Below are positions 1 through 6,313 of a stretch of DNA of 6,317 nucleotides, piece by piece. Numbering within the stretch: the stretch's first letter is position 1; every line of letters begins with the position of its first letter. The position numbers were made by a program, and so were the translations under genes. Source of the DNA: Dehalococcoidales bacterium (GTDB lineage Bacteria > Chloroflexota > Dehalococcoidia > Dehalococcoidales > UBA5760); the NCBI GenBank assembly GCA_018399795.1, contig JAGYOC010000329.1, forward strand, positions 1 to 6,317, read 5' to 3'. The notes under the pieces are model-generated. The model was not told the origin of the DNA. It made no database searches and worked only from the letters and a program-made list of their open reading frames with translations.

Positions 1-599
1 AAGACCCTGCTACCCTTCATTATCCGGTATCGGCAGGAAAAGGCGCCGACCACGTTTTCCCAACGCTGCTTAACATTTTCTGTCCTGGCCTGCGAATAAG
101 CCGCTCCTGTCCTTACCAGACAATTACTTATCAGCGGTAAACCGACCAGTCTGGATAGCTCCCGGGCCAGCAACAAAGACTGGTTATAGCCGCGTTCCTT
201 CAGCCTTCTCGGGTGCAGCGGTACGGGGACCAGGACATCGGCGGGTATGGGACCATCCCGGTAGTAATCGCCGAGGAAATGAGCCAACGTGCTGGCAATA
301 GCACGGAGGTTTCGATACTTCAGCTGATGTATGGCACTGCGCATCACACCCTCGAACTGGAAGGGCGAGCGTATACCATCTATTGATGCCCACCAACCAA
401 CGCAGCGCGAACAGAGCAAACCACTCGCCTGCGGGCTGCCACAGAGGGGGCAAACCGGCGGCACTATTCTTCGCAACGAACGGTAACAGTCAGAACAGAT
501 AAAAGCGCCTTCTCTGCCACAAGCCACACAAAACCTGGGATATAGCAGATCAAGTACTGCGCTCTTGATTTTGGATGCTCGAACAAGCAAAGCCAACAC
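1..599 (-). CDS. comF: ComF family protein (double zinc finger plus phosphoribosyltransferase fold), 3' end cut by window edge
   Basis: The minus strand reads open from 599 to the window edge, 199 residues plus two bases. Two four-cysteine sets are visible: C24, C27, C35, C38 and C50, C53, C63, C66, a double zinc finger usual for ComF. Next come the family signatures IDGIRSPFQFEG (73-84), LKYR (93-96), VPVPLHPRRLKERGYNQS (124-141) and RT...YSQART...KQRWENV (163-183). The expected PRPP-binding VDDV-x-TTG motif should begin just beyond base 1, where the frame reads GSRV. ComF is needed for DNA uptake in competent bacteria such as Bacillus and Haemophilus, but is widespread elsewhere, so competence is not implied. 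No ATG exists between the upstream in-frame TAA (642-644) and the first zinc finger. I chose GTG at 599-597, with TTG at 596 or 590 as alternatives. The Shine-Dalgarno is weak (GGA six bases upstream). The gene follows the zinc-ribbon gene after 42 nt, probably in one transcript. Confidence 0.93.
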   Translation of the reverse strand, partial: MLALLVRASKIKSAVLDLLYPRFCVACGREGAFICSDCYRSLRRIVPPVCPLCGSPQASGLLCSRCVGWWASIDGIRSPFQFEGVMRSAIHQLKYRNLRAIASTLAHFLGDYYRDGPIPADVLVPVPLHPRRLKERGYNQSLLLARELSRLVGLPLISNCLVRTGAAYSQARTENVKQRWENVVGAFSCRYRIMKGSRV

Positions 600-641
600 C
601 TGCAGTCCGTAATCCAGGCTCAGGAACCAGTTTATGGATAT

Positions 642-854
642 TTAGTGGGACCGGGTATTGTGGGGTGCTCCGCTCATAATGGGTTCATTGATATATACAT
701 CGCCATTTCTGATCTTCAGGTTAAAGCCACAACCAGGGTTGGTACAAACCCAGGCTTTGTAGTGAATGGCTGCTCCCTGGCCACCGAAGTCAGACAGGGG
801 TACCAGGTCCCCGGTCTGGCATTTCTGGCATTTGGGCAAATTGAATTGGTCCAT
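642..854 (-). CDS. small zinc-ribbon protein of unknown function (70 aa)
   Basis: This 70-residue protein carries a CxxC pair at C9 and C12 and a second pair at C37 and C42 (CTNPGC), separated by 24 residues. That is the layout of a four-cysteine zinc ribbon. The C-terminal half is beta-rich (GFNLKIRNGDVYINEPI), as in small rubredoxin-like knuckles. I do not recognise a named family. ATG at 854-852 is chosen because GGGAGGTGG lies 5 nt upstream and the first residues lead straight into the ribbon. A longer reading from TTG at 917 would begin inside the promoter's -35 box, so I reject it. The protein has no signal peptide or membrane segment and is expected to be cytoplasmic. It sits upstream of comF, another zinc-finger protein, and both are read in the same frame, separated by the TAA at 642-644 and 42 nt. 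A zinc-binding role is inferred; nucleic-acid binding is possible but unproven. Confidence 0.85.
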   Translation of the reverse strand: MDQFNLPKCQKCQTGDLVPLSDFGGQGAAIHYKAWVCTNPGCGFNLKIRNGDVYINEPIMSGAPHNTRSH

Positions 855-859
855 TAAGT

Positions 860-868
860 CCACCTCCC
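860..868 (-). promoter_or_regulatory. strong Shine-Dalgarno that fixes the zinc-ribbon start
   Basis: GGGAGGTGG on the minus strand lies 5 nt before the ATG at 854. Its pairing with the 16S 3' end favours this start over the in-frame TTG at 917. Confidence 0.8.
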
Positions 869-887
869 AACCGAGATAATTTTCCCC

Positions 888-917
888 AGTATACACCGAA
901 GGGCAACAAGTTGACAA
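888..917 (-). promoter_or_regulatory. sigma70-type promoter for the zinc-ribbon/comF unit
   Basis: On the minus strand TTGTCA (917-912) and TATACT (893-888) are separated by 18 nt. Each matches the sigma70 consensus at five of six positions. Transcription would start near 881, giving a leader of about 27 nt that contains the Shine-Dalgarno at 868-860. The box lies in the 74-nt gap after the thpR stop, so the zinc-ribbon and comF genes can be expressed separately from the amidohydrolase-thpR unit. I see no clear terminator hairpin between thpR and this promoter, so read-through is also possible. Confidence 0.65.
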
Positions 918-928
918 GCGTTTCGAAC

Positions 929-1516
929 TTATCCCGCCCCGAGCCGGTTCAGGCTAATCCGGCTATATATCGCCCCTTCCCGGCTCAGCTGGCTTTTCAT
1001 CAAGCTGATACCGTCAACGCGGAAATGGTACGCATCGAAACGCGCCTCCGTGACGAGCCTTCCGAAACGTCCCCTTTCCTCCCGTGGTACCCCTCTACCA
1101 ACGCGGGCCAGGGTAAGATGGGGCTTAAACGGCCTGGATTCAGGCGTAAACCCCAGATAGGATAGCCTCCTGTCAATATCGCTCTTCAGCGTACCCAGTC
1201 CCTCCGTTTCCCCTCTTATGCCAACCCAGGCAACCTGAGCTGCACCGACATTGGGGAAAACTCCCGTCCCTTCCACAGCAAGTTGAACCGGTTTTTTCCC
1301 CTTGACCGCATCTCCGATTATACCGCTAACCCCGGCGATAGCATCAACGGGTATACCTCCGAGAAAGGTCAGGGTAAGGTGAATCCCCCCCGGCCTGACC
1401 CACTTTACTCCGGAGCAGTTGAAGCCTTTCAGGTACGTTTGTATACGTTCAAGCCGCGACTTCAGCTCATCCGGCAATTCAACGGCAATAAAAGAGCGAA
1501 CCTGCTCCAAACCCAA
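929..1516 (-). CDS. thpR: RNA 2',3'-cyclic phosphodiesterase (2H phosphoesterase, LigT family)
   Basis: The 195-residue protein has the two HxTx motifs that define 2H phosphoesterases: HLTL at 46-49 and HLTL at 133-136. It also has the typical N-terminal RSFIAVELP strand and the C-terminal LMKSQLSREGAIYSRI strand. Family members open RNA 2',3'-cyclic phosphates to 2'-phosphates and, in vitro, can run the reverse 2'-5' ligation of tRNA halves. Length matches the usual 175-195 residues. No ATG fits. The annotated start is TTG at 1516, with a second in-frame TTG at 1510 equally plausible. The G-rich stretch GGGGGTAGGGG just upstream can act as Shine-Dalgarno and contains the stop codon of the amidohydrolase gene. 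The 3-nt gap to that stop points to an operon with translational coupling. The natural RNA substrate and any functional link to the amidohydrolase are unknown. Confidence 0.93.
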   Translation of the reverse strand: MGLEQVRSFIAVELPDELKSRLERIQTYLKGFNCSGVKWVRPGGIHLTLTFLGGIPVDAIAGVSGIIGDAVKGKKPVQLAVEGTGVFPNVGAAQVAWVGIRGETEGLGTLKSDIDRRLSYLGFTPESRPFKPHLTLARVGRGVPREERGRFGRLVTEARFDAYHFRVDGISLMKSQLSREGAIYSRISLNRLGAG

Positions 1517-1519
1517 CCC

Positions 1520-2374
1520 CTACCCCCGTTTGTTGTCCATACCGAGTAAACGGCGGGCATTACCGGAGAGGATGAGGGTCTTGTCCTCTTCGCTCAGCTC
1601 GAGGGAATTTATCTCTTTCAGAAAGCGGCTCTGGGCAATGAGGGGATAATCGCTCCCGAAAAGAATATGCTCGGTGCCGACCAGTTCGCTGACCTGCTGG
1701 TATATACGGGGCCGATACAGGTACGGAGAGGCTGCCGAGTCAAAGAATACCCTGTCCATCGACTTCTCGACCTCCGGCATCAGGGCGTAGAAGGGGAGTC
1801 CCCCACCCCAGTGAGCACATACTATGGTCAACTCGGGATAATTCGTTATCAGGTAATAGAGGACTTCCGGGGTAACGCTTCCCTTGCCCGGATACTGGTG
1901 TCCCACCGGCTCGGAGGAGTGGGTGAGCAGGATGAATTTATGCTCCGTCATAGCCTGGACAAAGGGTTCCATCACCTCAGTATCACCAAGGTCTATCATC
2001 TGCATATCCGGCCTCAGCTCTCCAATCCCTCTGATACCACCCCGGGCACACCGCTCTATCTCGGCAACAGTAGCATCGATTGATTGCGGCTGCACTGCCC
2101 CGAAACCGATCAGGCGGTCCGGGTAACGTGCAATCGATTCCATAATATAGTCGTTGGTCTCAACACAGAGCTCATGGGTGGTCCAGCCGATATTCAAGAT
2201 GACCGACATATCGACACCATCTTTGTCCATACTTGCGACCAGCTCATCGGCGGTGGCAAGTTTGGCTTTTTTATCGGAATAGAGAAGGGCAAAAGATGGG
2301 TCGGCCTCGACATAGCGGTCACGATTATTCCTGATACGCGGGGAGAAAACATGGGTATGGAAATCAATTACCAT
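1520..2374 (-). CDS. amidohydrolase_2-family metal-dependent hydrolase (ACMSD-like TIM barrel)
   Basis: With ATG at 2374 the product is 284 residues and starts MVIDFHTHVFSP, the usual first barrel strand with the metal ligands H6 and H8. Further likely metal or catalytic residues are E119 (GEL), H152 (LLTHSSEP), H188 (CAHWGGG) and D242 (FGSDYP). This is the amidohydrolase_2 pattern shared by ACMSD and related decarboxylases and hydrolases, and many members have unknown substrates. Nothing in the neighbourhood points to a catabolic pathway, so I assign only the family. The frame stays open upstream to a TTG at 2410, but the 12 extra residues are not conserved in character and that TTG lies inside the -35 box, so the ATG is preferred. 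There is no Shine-Dalgarno before the ATG. A TATAAT box ends 6 nt upstream, which suggests a leaderless mRNA. The gene is divergent from polA and leads into thpR. Confidence 0.9.
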   Translation of the reverse strand: MVIDFHTHVFSPRIRNNRDRYVEADPSFALLYSDKKAKLATADELVASMDKDGVDMSVILNIGWTTHELCVETNDYIMESIARYPDRLIGFGAVQPQSIDATVAEIERCARGGIRGIGELRPDMQMIDLGDTEVMEPFVQAMTEHKFILLTHSSEPVGHQYPGKGSVTPEVLYYLITNYPELTIVCAHWGGGLPFYALMPEVEKSMDRVFFDSAASPYLYRPRIYQQVSELVGTEHILFGSDYPLIAQSRFLKEINSLELSEEDKTLILSGNARRLLGMDNKRG

Positions 2375-2380
2375 GTGCGG

Positions 2381-2410
2381 ATTATAGCAAAACCCGCCCG
2401 ACCATTTCAA
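2381..2410 (-). promoter_or_regulatory. promoter of the amidohydrolase-thpR operon, predicted leaderless
   Basis: On the minus strand TTGAAA (2410-2405) and a perfect TATAAT (2386-2381) are separated by 18 nt. Six bases (CCGCAC) then separate the -10 box from the ATG at 2374. Initiation normally falls 5-8 nt after the -10 box, so it should fall at or within a base or two of the A of the start codon. The stretch before the ATG is CGGGTTTTGCTATAATCCGCAC, interrupted only by the -10 box and lacking any purine-rich Shine-Dalgarno at a useful distance. Confidence 0.75.
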
Positions 2411-2449
2411 GGCAGCACAGGGCCCAGCGTCGATGTTCTCCCCGGAACA

Positions 2450-2486
2450 TTAACCGGCCACGGCACCACTCTGCTATAATAGCTTT
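2450..2486 (+). promoter_or_regulatory. promoter of polA-fpg, predicted leaderless
   Basis: A perfect TATAAT (2475-2480) is followed by AGCTTT and then the ATG at 2487, so the expected transcription start is the start codon itself. The -35 element is weak: TTAACC (2450-2455) matches TTGACA at four of six positions but at 19 nt spacing. No Shine-Dalgarno precedes the ATG. The -10 box sits in an 11-bp perfect inverted repeat, GCTAT-A-ATAGC (2473-2483). This may be a by-product of the TATAAT sequence or a small operator. Confidence 0.68.
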
Positions 2487-5231
2487 ATGGGTAAACAGCT
2501 TCTATTGCTATTTGATGGCGATGCACTCGTTCACCGCGCCTTTCATGCTTTACCACCGCTTACCGTAGGCAGGACAGGCGAGATTATCGGCGCCGTTTAC
2601 GGTTTCACTATCATACTACTGAAGTCAATAAGCGAGCTAAAACCGTCCCACTGGGCCATCGCCTTCGACAAGAAAGCCCCCACCTTCCGACACCAGCTCT
2701 TCGAACAATACAAAGCCCAGCGCCCGGCGACACCGGAGGAACTGATAGAACAGATGAAGAGGGTGCGAGAAATTGTGCAGGCTTTTCATATCCCCATATT
2801 CGAGATGGAGGGATTTGAAGCCGATGACGCCCTGGGCACTCTCAGCCGTCAGGCTAGCGAGCAAAACATCGATGCCATCATTGTTACCGGCGACGCCGAT
2901 GCCATGCAACTGGTAGAACCCGGCGTAAAGGTTTTCGCCCCGAAGCGATCCTTCAATGATACCGCACTATACGATGAGGCAGCGGTAAGCCATAAATACG
3001 GTGTCAGCCCCCGCTACATAACCGACCTGAAAGGGCTCAAGGGAGACCCCTCCGACAACATCCCCGGTGTGCCCGGCATAGGGGAGAAGACAGCCACCCG
3101 GCTGATCAATAAATTCGGCAGCATGGAGGAGATATATGCCTCTATCGACCAGGTTACCCCACCCAGGCTGAGGGAATTGCTCAAAAAGAACGAGGACGTT
3201 GCTCGCAGGAGCAAGGAACTGGTCACCATCGTTACCGACGCACCGTTTACCCTCCACCTCAATGATTGCCGCATCGGCAACTATGACCGGAATCAGGTAT
3301 CCGGGCTTTTCCGGGAAATGGAGTTTCACAGCCTGCTTCCCAGGCTCCCCGAACTGGATGATGATGAGGCGTCTTCTCAATCTGCGTCTGAGGCCAGAGG
3401 TGAACCCCGCTCACACGCGGCCTATCATATAATTGACAGCAGCCAGAAGCTCGTTGAGCTCTGCGAACGGCTCAAGGTTGCCGGTTCCTTCGCCGTCGAT
3501 ACGGAGACCACCAGTTTGAACGCAATGCAGGCTCAGCTGGTGGGTATATCCCTTTCTCCCGGCCCTCATGAGGCTTACTATATACCGGTTGGTCACCGAG
3601 ATGCAGAGGCAGACAGGCAGCTACCCCGGGAGCAAGTTATCGCGGGAATCAAGCCGATACTTGAAGATACGTCGATAGGCAAAACCGCCCATAACGGTAA
3701 ATATGATATCACCGTGCTGGCCAGATACGGGGTCAAGGTGAATAACCTGGCTTTCGACACCATGCTGGCTGCCCACTTGCTGGGTGAGAAATCCCTGGGA
3801 CTGAAAACACTTGCCTTCATCCGGCTCGGTATTGAAATGACCCCGATTACCGACCTTATAGGCTCGGGAAGCAAACAGATAGCGATGTCAAGTGTACCGG
3901 TGAGAAAAGCCGCCGACTATGCCTGTGCCGATGCTGACGTCACCGGCCAGATGGCAGAAGTGCTGCGTCCCGAACTCCACGAGCACGGCCTATGGCAGCT
4001 CTGCTCCGAGGTGGAGGTCCCGCTGATACCGGTGTTGGTAAATATGGAGAGCAACGGTATCGCCCTCGATATGAAACGTCTGGAAAGGCTTTCCGCCCAA
4101 CTTGCCGGGAGGCTATCGACTCTGGAACAGGCTATCTACGACGGCGTGGGACATCATTTCAACATAAATTCATCACAGCAGCTGAGCAGCGTTCTCTTTG
4201 AGGAAATAAAGCTGCCCCCGACCAGAAAAACAAAGAGCGGTTACTCAACCGATGCCTCTGTACTGGAAGGCCTGCGCAGCGTTCACCCGGTAATCGATTC
4301 CATACTGGACTACCGCCAGCTATCCAAACTCAAGTCGACCTATATCGACGCCCTGCCAGCACTGGCGGATAGAAATACCGGCAGGATACACACCAGCTTC
4401 AACCAGACCAGGACAGCTACCGGAAGGTTATCGTCCAATGAACCAAATTTGCAGAATATACCCATACGTACCGAACTTGGCCGTGAAATAAGGCATGCTT
4501 TTATCGCCCCACCCGGCTATTACCTCCTGGCCGGTGACTACTCTCAGATAGACCTGCGCGCCCTGGCACACCTGTCCCGGGATAGCGGTCTGCTCAGGGC
4601 ATTCGGGCACAACGAGGATATCCATAATGCGACTGCAGCCCGGCTCTTTGGTGTATCCGTAAAGGAGGTAACACCAGATATGCGCCGCCTGGCCAAAACG
4701 GTCAATTTCGGGGTCATTTACGGGATGAGTGACTACGGTCTGGAACAGGCCACCGAGTTGACCCGCCAGGAAGCAGCACAGTTTATCGCCTCCTATTTCG
4801 AAAAATACCCGGGGGTGAAGGGATACCTGGATTCGATCAAGGAGGAGGCGCGGAAAAAGGGCTTCGTTCAGACCCTGCTGGGAAGAAAACGCTTTATCCC
4901 CGAAATCAATTCAACCAACAGGCAGGTGAGAGAATCCGCCGAACGGATGGCAATCAATATGCCGGTACAGGGAACTTCAGCCGATATCATCAAGGTCGCC
5001 ATGGTAAATCTGCACCGGGAGATAGCCAGCCGCAATCTGGGAAGCAAGATGCTTTTACAGGTACACGACGAACTTATCCTCGAGGTACCCGGGGATGAGA
5101 TGGAGATAATGCAAAAGCTGGTACCACAGGTTATGTCCACCGCCCTGGTTTTGAGCATACCGCTCAAGGTAGATATCAAGACCGGTAATAACTGGGGGGA
5201 GATGGAAAAGGTAGATGCCCGAGCTTCCTGA
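2487..5231 (+). CDS. polA: DNA polymerase I with 5' nuclease, 3'-5' proofreading and polymerase domains
   Basis: The product has 914 residues (E. coli 928). The 5' nuclease domain (about 1-290) shows acidic sites D10, D61, D113/D114, D136/D138 and D187/D190, with the helix-hairpin-helix GVPGIGEKTA after them. Its usual GD(K/R)D motif reads GDAD. An acidic/serine-rich linker (about 290-310) follows. The 3'-5' exonuclease looks active: D338 and E340 (DTETTSL), D407 (NGKYD), Y478 and D482 (YACADADV). The polymerase domain (about 510-914) has D684 in motif A, R733, K737, F741 and Y745 in motif B, and H860/D861 in motif C (QVHDEL). Motif A reads DYSQIDLR, with Asp689 where E. coli has steric-gate Glu710. 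Pol I fills repair gaps and removes Okazaki RNA primers. The ATG is the first possible start, lacks a Shine-Dalgarno and lies 6 nt after TATAAT. The stop overlaps fpg. Confidence 0.98.
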   Translation: MGKQLLLLFDGDALVHRAFHALPPLTVGRTGEIIGAVYGFTIILLKSISELKPSHWAIAFDKKAPTFRHQLFEQYKAQRPATPEELIEQMKRVREIVQAFHIPIFEMEGFEADDALGTLSRQASEQNIDAIIVTGDADAMQLVEPGVKVFAPKRSFNDTALYDEAAVSHKYGVSPRYITDLKGLKGDPSDNIPGVPGIGEKTATRLINKFGSMEEIYASIDQVTPPRLRELLKKNEDVARRSKELVTIVTDAPFTLHLNDCRIGNYDRNQVSGLFREMEFHSLLPRLPELDDDEASSQSASEARGEPRSHAAYHIIDSSQKLVELCERLKVAGSFAVDTETTSLNAMQAQLVGISLSPGPHEAYYIPVGHRDAEADRQLPREQVIAGIKPILEDTSIGKTAHNGKYDITVLARYGVKVNNLAFDTMLAAHLLGEKSLGLKTLAFIRLGIEMTPITDLIGSGSKQIAMSSVPVRKAADYACADADVTGQMAEVLRPELHEHGLWQLCSEVEVPLIPVLVNMESNGIALDMKRLERLSAQLAGRLSTLEQAIYDGVGHHFNINSSQQLSSVLFEEIKLPPTRKTKSGYSTDASVLEGLRSVHPVIDSILDYRQLSKLKSTYIDALPALADRNTGRIHTSFNQTRTATGRLSSNEPNLQNIPIRTELGREIRHAFIAPPGYYLLAGDYSQIDLRALAHLSRDSGLLRAFGHNEDIHNATAARLFGVSVKEVTPDMRRLAKTVNFGVIYGMSDYGLEQATELTRQEAAQFIASYFEKYPGVKGYLDSIKEEARKKGFVQTLLGRKRFIPEINSTNRQVRESAERMAINMPVQGTSADIIKVAMVNLHREIASRNLGSKMLLQVHDELILEVPGDEMEIMQKLVPQVMSTALVLSIPLKVDIKTGNNWGEMEKVDARAS

Positions 5232-6084
5232 AGTCGAAACGATAAGGCGAGAGCTTACCCCCCATATTACCGGCCGCAGTATTACCAGCCTCACCCTCAT
5301 CTGGAAAGGCATTATCCCTGCTTCTTCAGAAGAGGGATTTCGCGCCCGCCTCATCGGGCAAGAAATAACCGGGCTTTACAGACGCGGTAAGTACCTCGCT
5401 ATTCGGCTTGCCAGCGGCGACAGTTTGATAATCCATCTCAGAATGACCGGTTCCCTGCTGCTCAAATCCGGGGGCGACCAACCGGAGAGATTCGTCCGCG
5501 CTGTAATCCATCTGGACCGGAACATATCCATACACTTCCGTGACCCGCGGAAGTTCGGTTTGATGTGGCTCTGCCAAGACACGGACAGCCTCGATAAAAA
5601 ACTGGGAGTCGAGCCACTGGAAGCAAGTTTCACGGCCGATCTACTGGCAAGCCTGCTAAAAAACCGCAAGGCACCGATAAAGGCACTGCTCCTCGAGCAA
5701 AAGCTAATCGCCGGCATCGGTAATATGTATGCCGACGAGTCCCTGTTCTCTGCCGGGATACACCCCTTAAGACCAGGTGGCAGCCTGAGTAAAAAGGAGG
5801 TCAAACGGCTGCACCGGAGTATCAGAAAAATCCTCCGTGCAGCGATCGAACAAAAAGGAGCCAGCGTGAACACATACTACCGCCCCGGTGGAGAGGAGGG
5901 CATCGCCCAATTCAGCTTCCGTGTCGCCCACCGGCTGGGTGGAAACAATTGCTCCGTTTGCGATATCCCCATAGAAAGAGTAACGGTGCGCAACCGCGGC
6001 ACCTACTTCTGCCCCGCCTGCCAGCCAGAGGTGAAAACTGAAACCTCCGGTGACCACCGACACAAACAAAAAGCTCCCAGGTAA
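5215..6084 (+). CDS. fpg (mutM): formamidopyrimidine-DNA glycosylase / AP lyase (8-oxoguanine repair)
   Basis: The 289-residue protein starts MPELPEVET. After Met removal, Pro2 is the Schiff-base nucleophile and Glu3 the catalytic acid, which makes this start certain. Other family residues are K59 (RGKYL), H74-M77 (HLRMTG), R112 and F114 (DPRKFG), with M77/R112/F114 as the residues that fill the gap left by the flipped base. The helix-two-turn-helix motif IAGIGNMYADE is at 165-175. A C-terminal zinc finger uses C246, C249, C266 and C269, with phosphate-binding R261. Fpg excises 8-oxoguanine and FapyG and cuts the abasic site by beta,delta-elimination. About 19 basic/polar residues follow the zinc finger, longer than usual. 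The gene overlaps polA by 17 nt in another frame. Its Shine-Dalgarno is poor (AAGG only 3 nt from the ATG, GGGGGGAG 13 nt away), which suggests coupling to polA translation. Together they form a base-excision-repair unit. Confidence 0.98.
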   Translation: MPELPEVETIRRELTPHITGRSITSLTLIWKGIIPASSEEGFRARLIGQEITGLYRRGKYLAIRLASGDSLIIHLRMTGSLLLKSGGDQPERFVRAVIHLDRNISIHFRDPRKFGLMWLCQDTDSLDKKLGVEPLEASFTADLLASLLKNRKAPIKALLLEQKLIAGIGNMYADESLFSAGIHPLRPGGSLSKKEVKRLHRSIRKILRAAIEQKGASVNTYYRPGGEEGIAQFSFRVAHRLGGNNCSVCDIPIERVTVRNRGTYFCPACQPEVKTETSGDHRHKQKAPR

Positions 6085-6094
6085 TACCGCGACA

Positions 6095-6117
6095 GAGGTG
6101 TTTGCCAAAAACATCTC
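6095..6117 (+). other. stem-loop downstream of fpg, possible weak terminator or mRNA 3' stabiliser
   Basis: GAGGTGTTT (6095-6103) pairs with AAACATCTC (6109-6117) over 9 bp with one G-U pair and a 5-nt loop, 10 nt after the fpg stop. No T-run follows on either strand, so it is not a classic intrinsic terminator. It may slow transcription, protect the polA-fpg mRNA end, or be chance. Confidence 0.35.
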
Positions 6118-6129
6118 CTGCTACGCCAA

Positions 6130-6158
6130 TGGCCATATCACCCGGAATGTGTTAGAAT
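6130..6158 (+). promoter_or_regulatory. extended -10 promoter for the small basic protein gene
   Basis: TGT precedes TAGAAT (6153-6158), forming an extended -10 element; the hexamer matches TATAAT at five of six positions. TGGCCA (6130-6135) matches the -35 consensus at four of six with 17 nt spacing. Transcription would begin near 6165, giving a leader of about 35 nt before the ATG at 6200. Confidence 0.5.
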
Positions 6159-6199
6159 TAAATGCTGGCTCTGCCCCATATCCAGAAAAGGAAAGTATA

Positions 6200-6313
6200 A
6201 TGAGTGATAAAAAGCTCCCTGATGTGAAAACATTTATCAAGAGCGTAAATAAAAAAGACGAAAAACGCAACGGCCTGAAAATCCGTTTCGGCTTTACCAA
6301 GCGGAAAAGATAG
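6200..6313 (+). CDS. very basic 37-residue protein of unknown function
   Basis: ATG at 6200 opens a 37-residue frame ending in TAG at 6311-6313. AGGA lies 7 nt upstream of it within AAAAGGAAAG, a good Shine-Dalgarno. The protein has 14 Lys/Arg and only four acidic residues, with a basic tail FGFTKRKR. It has no cysteine, signal peptide or membrane segment. A soluble nucleic-acid- or ribosome-associated role is an inference from charge alone, and I do not recognise a family. The frame stays open upstream to an ATG at 6050 inside fpg, but that version has no Shine-Dalgarno and its extra part looks unstructured. The gene is more A-rich than its neighbours, as expected from its lysine content. 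It has its own likely promoter and may begin a new unit beyond the window. Confidence 0.68.
   Translation: MSDKKLPDVKTFIKSVNKKDEKRNGLKIRFGFTKRKR

Noticed and set aside
184..453. 89-aa minus-strand open frame with an apparent Met start
   Set aside because: It is a shifted frame of comF, whose true frame here carries the zinc-finger and VPVPLHPRRLKERGYNQ signatures.
600..641. Stop-codon read-through joining the zinc-ribbon protein to ComF in the same frame
   Set aside because: TAA is a poor read-through codon, no recoding structure is visible, and an internal GTG start explains ComF.
855..917. N-terminal extension of the zinc-ribbon protein from TTG 917
   Set aside because: The extension would start inside the -35 box of a good promoter, and a strong Shine-Dalgarno marks the ATG at 854.
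1667..2479. Two or three plus-strand open frames of 80-138 aa opposite the amidohydrolase
   Set aside because: They lie antisense to a gene with clear metal-ligand motifs, and show no recognisable motif or ribosome site.
4868..5873. Several 80-165 aa minus-strand open frames opposite polA and fpg
   Set aside because: Long antisense frames are expected from the codon bias of these genes; none has a motif.
6050..6199. N-terminal extension of the 37-aa protein from ATG 6050, giving 87 aa
   Set aside because: It overlaps fpg, lacks a Shine-Dalgarno, spans the predicted stem-loop and promoter, and its residues look random.
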